Part shown: positions 41,768-46,437 of the stretch, piece by piece | Layout of the letters: each line of letters begins with the position of its first letter | Position numbering within the stretch: position 1 is the stretch's first letter | DNA from: Bacteroidales bacterium | GTDB taxonomy: Bacteria; Bacteroidota; Bacteroidia; Bacteroidales; ML635J-15 | DNA length: 46,437 bases | NCBI GenBank assembly: GCA_027858835.1 | Contig: JAQIBY010000179.1 | Coordinates: forward strand, 1-46,437 | Direction: 5' to 3' | The notes under the pieces: model-generated | Databases searched by the model: none | What the model was told of the DNA's origin: nothing | The model's input: only the letters and a program-made list of their open reading frames with translations | Program-made: the position numbers and the translations under genes

Positions 41768-42303
41768 AATGATTGCTGTTTGACAGTTTTTAAACTAGCA
41801 ATTATGGGCTTTTGAAGCAAGCCTTTTACAATCGCCGGAAAATTTACATTTATCCAAATTGTCTTTTCATTTCCGGTAAAAAAGAATAAGCGGTAAAATT
41901 CTTCTCCGTTTACATTAAAATATGTGACATAAACGGTGGCACTTCCGCCGTCGTTGAGTTGAATTTCTTGTTTAGATTCCAGTTTAAATCCTTGATTTTC
42001 AAAATATTCAGCATTCAGGGATTTCGTAATGCTTTCTGCACTGACATTGTTGATTTCCATGATTTGGATTGTAGTTGCGGAACCCTCATGAATGAATCCG
42101 TTTGTTGTCGGATTTAGCTCGAAATTTTCTGGAGGAACCATAGAAACATTTGTGTTTGGCGCTTGCAGAGCATCTTCCTTAGAAAGGTCTAATTTTGCGT
42201 TTTGGCGCTTCACAAAGTCAGATAATTCGTCCTGAGCGTGGCTTGCAGGGCTAATTACCATCAGCGTGCTTACAATGAATAAAATATGTAAAAGTAGCCT
42301 CAT
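41764..42303 (-). CDS. small secreted protein heading the adhesin operon
   Basis: A 179-residue protein with a signal peptide (about 1-23, ending SHAQ) and no lipobox. The mature part has an alpha/beta pattern: MVPPENFELNPTTNGFIHE, then AESITKSLNAEYFENQGF, GGSATVYVTYFNVNGEEFYRLFFFTG and a C-terminal helix. The PPxxF...GF.....I.....Y...G..YR.F.F pattern recalls small PsbP/DUF1795-like periplasmic proteins, but I am not confident. Its stop overlaps the start of the 1319-aa adhesin by four bases, so the two are very likely made together and may act together in the periplasm or on the surface. First gene of the 23-kb surface operon. Confidence 0.72.
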   Translation of the reverse strand: MRLLLHILFIVSTLMVISPASHAQDELSDFVKRQNAKLDLSKEDALQAPNTNVSMVPPENFELNPTTNGFIHEGSATTIQIMEINNVSAESITKSLNAEYFENQGFKLESKQEIQLNDGGSATVYVTYFNVNGEEFYRLFFFTGNEKTIWINVNFPAIVKGLLQKPIIASLKTVKQQSL

Positions 42304-42595
42304 GGTTTGGGTTTTTTAATTCGTTAAATTTAAACTTCTTTATAAAAAATATCAAGTCTTTTTTATAATTCTATAATATTCATTTGTCTTTTTTGAATTT
42401 GATTTAAATGTATTTACAATCCAATCAGTTATTAATCTCAATAGTATATAACATCAATGCAGCACACACATTGTTTTTGTCCATTGATAAATTTATTTTG
42501 TCCCTGTAACTATCTATCTTAATTAAACTGTGTTTAAATAAGTTTCAATTGCAAATATAAGCAAATAAATCTAAAGGAAATATTATTTTTGCACT
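42304..42595. promoter_or_regulatory. divergent promoter region between the surface operon and the ClC genes
   Basis: A 292-base AT-rich region. For the ClC genes, TATTTTTG at 42584-42591 (plus strand) matches TAnnTTTG and ends four bases before the ATG, which would give a leaderless message; an AAGGAAA at 42574-42580 is 15 bases from the ATG, too far for a normal ribosome site. For the surface operon, TATATTTG on the minus strand (42559-42552) is a match but would leave a leader of about 245 bases. No firm -33 box was found for either. Confidence 0.35.
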
Positions 42596-44371
42596 ATGAA
42601 TTTTAAGCATCTACTTAAACGGTTCTTGATATGGCGCATACGGCACATTAGTGATCGTAGTTTTGTGCTGATTTTATCTGTTTTTGTAGGGATTTCTGCT
42701 GGATTAGTGGCCGTGATCATTAAAAACTCCGTGCATTTCATCCAATATTTATTAAAAGACTGGATTTCTTCAGAAGTAGAAAGTTTACTGTATATTTTTT
42801 ATCCCTTAGTTGGGATATCTTTGGCCGTTTTGTTTGCCCGATATATTATTCGACAACATGTAGGACATGGAATTCCGACTGTCTTATTCTCAATCAGTAA
42901 AACCAAAGGACGAATTCGGCAACATAACATGTTTTCGTCAATTGTATCTTCTGCATTAACCGTAGGATTTGGCGGTTCGGTTGGATTGGAGGGGCCTACG
43001 GTTGCTACGGGTGCGGCATTTGGTAGTAATATTGGTCGAATGTTTCATCTCAATTACAAACAGATTATTTTATTGCTTGGTGCAGCGTGTACAGGTGCAA
43101 TGGCGGCAATATTTAAAGCCCCAGTGGCTGCGATAGTCTTTGCGCTTGAAGTAATTATGCTCGACTTAACAATGGTTTCATTAATACCTTTGTTACTTGC
43201 CTCGGTTTCTGCTATCTTGACATCTTACTTGTTTCTCGGGCAAAATGTGCTTTATCCGGTTGATATTTCCGCTGCTTTTCAAATCCGCGAAGTCCCCCTG
43301 TTTATTATTCTTGGTGTGTTAAGCGGCTTACTTTCCGTGTATTTTACGAAAATGTATATGTATGTCGGTCGGGTTTTTGCCTTAATTAAAACACGTGGCG
43401 GGAAACTTGTTGCAGGCGGTTTAGTGCTCGGATTACTCATTTTTTTAATTCCGAGTTTGTACGGTGAGGGTTATGAAGTAATTAACTCTGCCCTGAGCGG
43501 TAATGCCGACTATTTATTTGAAGGAACCATTTATTCATCATTAAGCAATAATTTCTGGGCAATTATTATCGTATTTGTTGTTGTATTACTTGCAAAAGTT
43601 GTCGCAACAAGCGCCACATTCAGTGCCGGAGGTGTGGGTGGTATTTTTGCTCCCTCACTGTTTCTCGGTTCCAATTTAGGTATGATGTTTGCTTTCGTGG
43701 CAAATCAGCTCGGATACGGAGTGTCTGTCACAAACTTTGCCTTGGTCGGTATGGCCGGAGCAATTGCAGGAATTATTCACGCACCGTTAACATCCATCTT
43801 CCTTATTGCGGAAATTACCGGTGGTTATCAACTTTTTATTCCGCTGATGATTGTCTCGACAATTTCATATGTTACCGTGAAACTCTTTTCTAAAAACTCT
43901 GTTTATACAATTCAGCTTGCAAAGCGCGGACACCTTATAACTCATCATAAAGATAAAGCAGTTTTGTCCATGTTGCATGTCGATGAATTGGTTGAAACAA
44001 ATTTTAAAAAATTGCATGAAGATGATAAGTTGCAAGATATCGTGCATGCAGTGTCAAGTTCAAAACGAAATATTTTCCCAGTACTTGACGCTGAAAATAC
44101 CTTGGTTGGAATTGTGGTGTTGGATGATATTCGGGATATTTTGTTTAAACCCGAACTTTATGAGCAAATATCCGTTCGTGAATTGATGATATCTCCGACA
44201 CCCTATTTGGTTTCACTGGATGATAATATGGAGCACGTTGCCGAAAAATTTCAACAAACTGGGAATTTTAATTTGCCGGTGGTTGACCATGGGAAATATG
44301 TCGGATTTGTATCACGAGCAAAAGTGTTTTCTCATTACAGACGTATGTTAAAGCGATTTTCTGACGATTAA
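42596..44371 (+). CDS. ClC-family chloride channel/transporter with CBS domains
   Basis: 591 residues: a ClC membrane domain (about 20-430) and a cytosolic pair of CBS domains (about 455-585). The ion-path motifs are recognisable: VGHGIP (89-94), GLEGP with the gating glutamate E132, E185 in VFALEV at the position of the internal proton glutamate of the E. coli exchanger, and GGIFAP (348-353). Keeping both glutamates favours H+/Cl- exchange over simple channel activity, though this cannot be proved from sequence. CBS pairs in this family bind adenine nucleotides or regulate gating. Its stop codon shares a base with the start of the second ClC gene (TAATG at 44369-44373), so the two are translated together. 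Confidence 0.92.
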   Translation: MNFKHLLKRFLIWRIRHISDRSFVLILSVFVGISAGLVAVIIKNSVHFIQYLLKDWISSEVESLLYIFYPLVGISLAVLFARYIIRQHVGHGIPTVLFSISKTKGRIRQHNMFSSIVSSALTVGFGGSVGLEGPTVATGAAFGSNIGRMFHLNYKQIILLLGAACTGAMAAIFKAPVAAIVFALEVIMLDLTMVSLIPLLLASVSAILTSYLFLGQNVLYPVDISAAFQIREVPLFIILGVLSGLLSVYFTKMYMYVGRVFALIKTRGGKLVAGGLVLGLLIFLIPSLYGEGYEVINSALSGNADYLFEGTIYSSLSNNFWAIIIVFVVVLLAKVVATSATFSAGGVGGIFAPSLFLGSNLGMMFAFVANQLGYGVSVTNFALVGMAGAIAGIIHAPLTSIFLIAEITGGYQLFIPLMIVSTISYVTVKLFSKNSVYTIQLAKRGHLITHHKDKAVLSMLHVDELVETNFKKLHEDDKLQDIVHAVSSSKRNIFPVLDAENTLVGIVVLDDIRDILFKPELYEQISVRELMISPTPYLVSLDDNMEHVAEKFQQTGNFNLPVVDHGKYVGFVSRAKVFSHYRRMLKRFSDD

Positions 44372-46152
44372 TGCCTGCACACAGAAATATCTTTCAACGA
44401 TTATTGACTTGGCGATTTCAACACAAATCAAGTCAAAATTTCTTCTTTATCTGTTCCGTTTTAGTTGGGTTAATTGCCGGATTTCTGGCATTAGGACTTA
44501 AAACAGTTGTTTATTATTTGCGTGAATTTTTCTTGTCGGATAGCATGGCAGATTCTCGATTTCTATTATTGTTGTTGCCTGCAATCGGGATTTTTATTAC
44601 CGTTTTATTTACGCAAATAGTCCTGAAGGATCGTATTTTACATAATGTTAGCTCCATTTTGCATGCCATCTCTAAGCGAAAATCACTGATGCGCAGACAT
44701 AAAATTTACAGTTCTGTGATTGGTGCTGTTTTTACTGCCGGATTTGGTGGTTCCGTAGGACTCGAGTCACCAATTATTAGTTCTGGTGGTGCGCTTGGTT
44801 CAAATTTGGGGCGGTATTTGAAAATGAATTATAAAGAAATCACTGTCTTATTGGCTTGTGGTTCTGCAGCAGGAATTTCTGCAATTTTTAATACCCCGAT
44901 TGCCGGTATTATTTTCGCTATCGAAGTGTTGATGATTGACTTGACACGTTTTTCTCTTATTCCACTCTTGCTTTCATCTATGACGGGGACTATGGTGACA
45001 TTTTTGTTTTATGGAGAAGGAATTTTGTTCCAATATAGCATAAAAGAAGGCTTTGAGGCCGGAGACATTCCGTATTATATCATTTTTTCAATACTTGCCG
45101 CGCTCATTTCGCTGTACTTTACTCGCACCTATTTATGGGTCGAAGGTTTGTTTCAAAAACTCCAATCATCTTACTTGAAATTGATGATTGGAGCCGCGGT
45201 GTTTGGTGTTATGTTGTATCTGTTTCCCCAGCTTTACGGTGAGGGATATTTGAATGTTACACATTTGCTGAATCATGATATAAATGCTTTTGTCGGAAGT
45301 ATGATGTTTCATGAGCAAATTCTGTCATCATCCGTACTTTTTATTGTATTTGTTTTGGTATTGGTCATGCTGAAAGTTGTAGCAACCAGTATTACGATTT
45401 CAGCTGGTGGGATAGGAGGTATATTTGCCCCTTCAGCGGTTACCGGGGCCTTTGCAGGATATGTTTTTGCATTGTCTGTAAACCTGGTGGCCGGCGAACA
45501 GATCATTTCCCCGGGGAATTTTGCTTTAGTCGGTATGGCTGCTTGTTTAAGTGGAGTGTTACATGCGCCGCTTACCGGATTGTTCCTGATTGCTGAAATT
45601 ACGCAGGGATATCATCTTATCGTTCCTTTGATGATTGCTGTAACGCTTGTGTTTATCATCGTTAAAGCAATTGAGCCAAATTCAATTTTTACTATGCAAT
45701 TGGCAAAACGCGGAGAACTGATTACACACGATAAGGATAAAGCTGTATTAACCTTTTTGAAACTCGAAAAAGTGATTGAAAGAGACTTCGTAAACGTTCC
45801 TGTTGATTCCAATCTTGGACAACTGACTCAGTACATTGCAGAATCAAAACGAAATATTTTTCCGGTGCTTAATCATAATGGGGATTTTGAGGGAATTATT
45901 CATGTTGAGGATATCCGTGAAATTATGTTTCACAAGGAATCATACGATTTAATTTTTGTGCGAAATCTCATGCGTATCCCCGATGAAATTATTCAGGCGG
46001 AAGATTCTATGCAAGAAGTAATGGATAAATTTCACCGAAGCAATGCTTGGAATTTGCCTGTTGTCAGCCACAATAAATTTGTCGGGGTAATTAGTAAATC
46101 CTCCTTATTCTCAGCGTATCGAAAACAACTGATTAATATTACAGATGAGTAA
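44371..46152 (+). CDS. second ClC-family protein with CBS domains, divergent selectivity motif
   Basis: 593 residues, a paralogue of the preceding protein along its whole length with the same layout of membrane domain and C-terminal CBS pair. The gating-glutamate motif is GLESP (E132, with the usual Gly changed to Ser) and E185 is kept (IIFAIEV), as is GGIFAPSA near 350. The first motif is lost: where the upstream copy has VGHGIP (89-94), this one has ILHNVS, without the glycines and proline that shape the central chloride site. ClC proteins work as dimers, each subunit with its own pore, so a heterodimer with the coupled upstream product is an attractive inference. Alternatively it forms a homodimer with altered ion preference. 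Confidence 0.9.
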   Translation: MPAHRNIFQRLLTWRFQHKSSQNFFFICSVLVGLIAGFLALGLKTVVYYLREFFLSDSMADSRFLLLLLPAIGIFITVLFTQIVLKDRILHNVSSILHAISKRKSLMRRHKIYSSVIGAVFTAGFGGSVGLESPIISSGGALGSNLGRYLKMNYKEITVLLACGSAAGISAIFNTPIAGIIFAIEVLMIDLTRFSLIPLLLSSMTGTMVTFLFYGEGILFQYSIKEGFEAGDIPYYIIFSILAALISLYFTRTYLWVEGLFQKLQSSYLKLMIGAAVFGVMLYLFPQLYGEGYLNVTHLLNHDINAFVGSMMFHEQILSSSVLFIVFVLVLVMLKVVATSITISAGGIGGIFAPSAVTGAFAGYVFALSVNLVAGEQIISPGNFALVGMAACLSGVLHAPLTGLFLIAEITQGYHLIVPLMIAVTLVFIIVKAIEPNSIFTMQLAKRGELITHDKDKAVLTFLKLEKVIERDFVNVPVDSNLGQLTQYIAESKRNIFPVLNHNGDFEGIIHVEDIREIMFHKESYDLIFVRNLMRIPDEIIQAEDSMQEVMDKFHRSNAWNLPVVSHNKFVGVISKSSLFSAYRKQLINITDE

Positions 46153-46437
46153 ACCAATGAAATGCATTGGATGAACTATTAACATACTGCTGTTTGCATT
46201 TTTTGAAAATCACAGATCATTAATCAATGAAATCAACGTTTTATCTTTATCTTTGAGAAATAAAATGATAATGTCCGATAAAAATCAAATATTGAATTAT
46301 AGTTTAGCGAGATTTCTCACCGTCGGTATGCGGTTCGAAATGACAGCTTGTTGCTTTGCTGAGGAGTGGGGGTGTTTGGGGGGTTAGCCGCCAAACCCCA
46401 ACACAAACAAAAAAACTAATTGGGGGGTTAATTTTAT
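46153..46437. other. non-coding right edge with dispersed-repeat-like sequence
   Basis: No gene is visible. From about 46300 the sequence (GAGATTTCTCACCGTCGGTATGCGGTTCG in part, then AAATGACA) resembles a short intergenic repeat that I recall as frequent in Bacteroidota. Near the end GTGTT-T-GGGG (46352-46382 region) can pair with CCCCAACAC, and the AAACCCC there can alternatively pair with GGGGGGTT at 46424-46431. Neither has a clear T tail on the plus strand. A terminator for the ClC operon is not obvious. Confidence 0.35.

Noticed and set aside
41522-41815. Plus-strand 97-codon open frame overlapping the start of the 1319-aa adhesin
   Set aside because: It is antisense to two well-supported overlapping genes and has no family resemblance.

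Overview
The window looks like chromosome from a Bacteroidota bacterium. It carries three PorP/SprF-family proteins, SprB-repeat adhesins and three C-terminal type B (CHU_C) sorting domains of the type IX secretion system (T9SS). It also has a futalosine-pathway menaquinone enzyme, AT-rich DNA, and several matches to the Bacteroidota sigma factor -7 box TAnnTTTG. No rRNA, tRNA, CRISPR array or transposase was found.

Layout. 1-1417: sensor histidine kinase on the minus strand, cut by the left edge. 1899-5172: two overlapping minus-strand genes, a multi-spanning membrane protein that looks like a GT-C glycosyltransferase and an FAD-dependent oxidoreductase. 5235-6317: mqnE. 6318-12597: an AT-rich accessory island with three minus-strand cassettes: a 617-aa coiled-coil/PD-(D/E)XK nuclease, a DUF4143-type AAA ATPase, and an AbiEi/AbiEii type IV toxin-antitoxin pair. 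Four same-orientation copies of a mosaic intergenic repeat lie before, between and after these cassettes. 12598-17560: a tightly packed operon with a truncated RmlD-like reductase, a DUF6702-like secreted protein, an 876-aa CHU_C protein and a TPR protein. 17584-19044: pepD, convergent with the next operon and separated from it by a strong terminator. 19121-42303: a 23-kb minus-strand surface operon, in transcription order a 179-aa secreted protein, a 1319-aa SprB-repeat adhesin, PorP/SprF, a 5216-aa adhesin, PorP/SprF and PorP/SprF. 42596-46152: two ClC-type chloride channels/transporters with CBS domains, translationally coupled by TAATG.

How the genes work together. In the surface operon each large adhesin is followed at once by one or two PorP/SprF genes. 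This matches the known sprB-sprF logic, in which a type B cargo needs a partner of this family for export and attachment through T9SS. The 5216-aa protein contains 29 consecutive repeats of exactly 78 residues, then about 35 SprB-type repeats that include a 969-bp higher-order repeat in three good copies and one decayed copy. The 1319-aa protein has an N-terminal region of about 500 residues that I do not recognise; it could be the functional head of a second adhesin.

Most likely new material: the unassigned nuclease cassette and the repeat-delimited island around it; the unrecognised head of the 1319-aa adhesin with its coupled 179-aa partner; and the strict repeat architecture of the giant adhesin.
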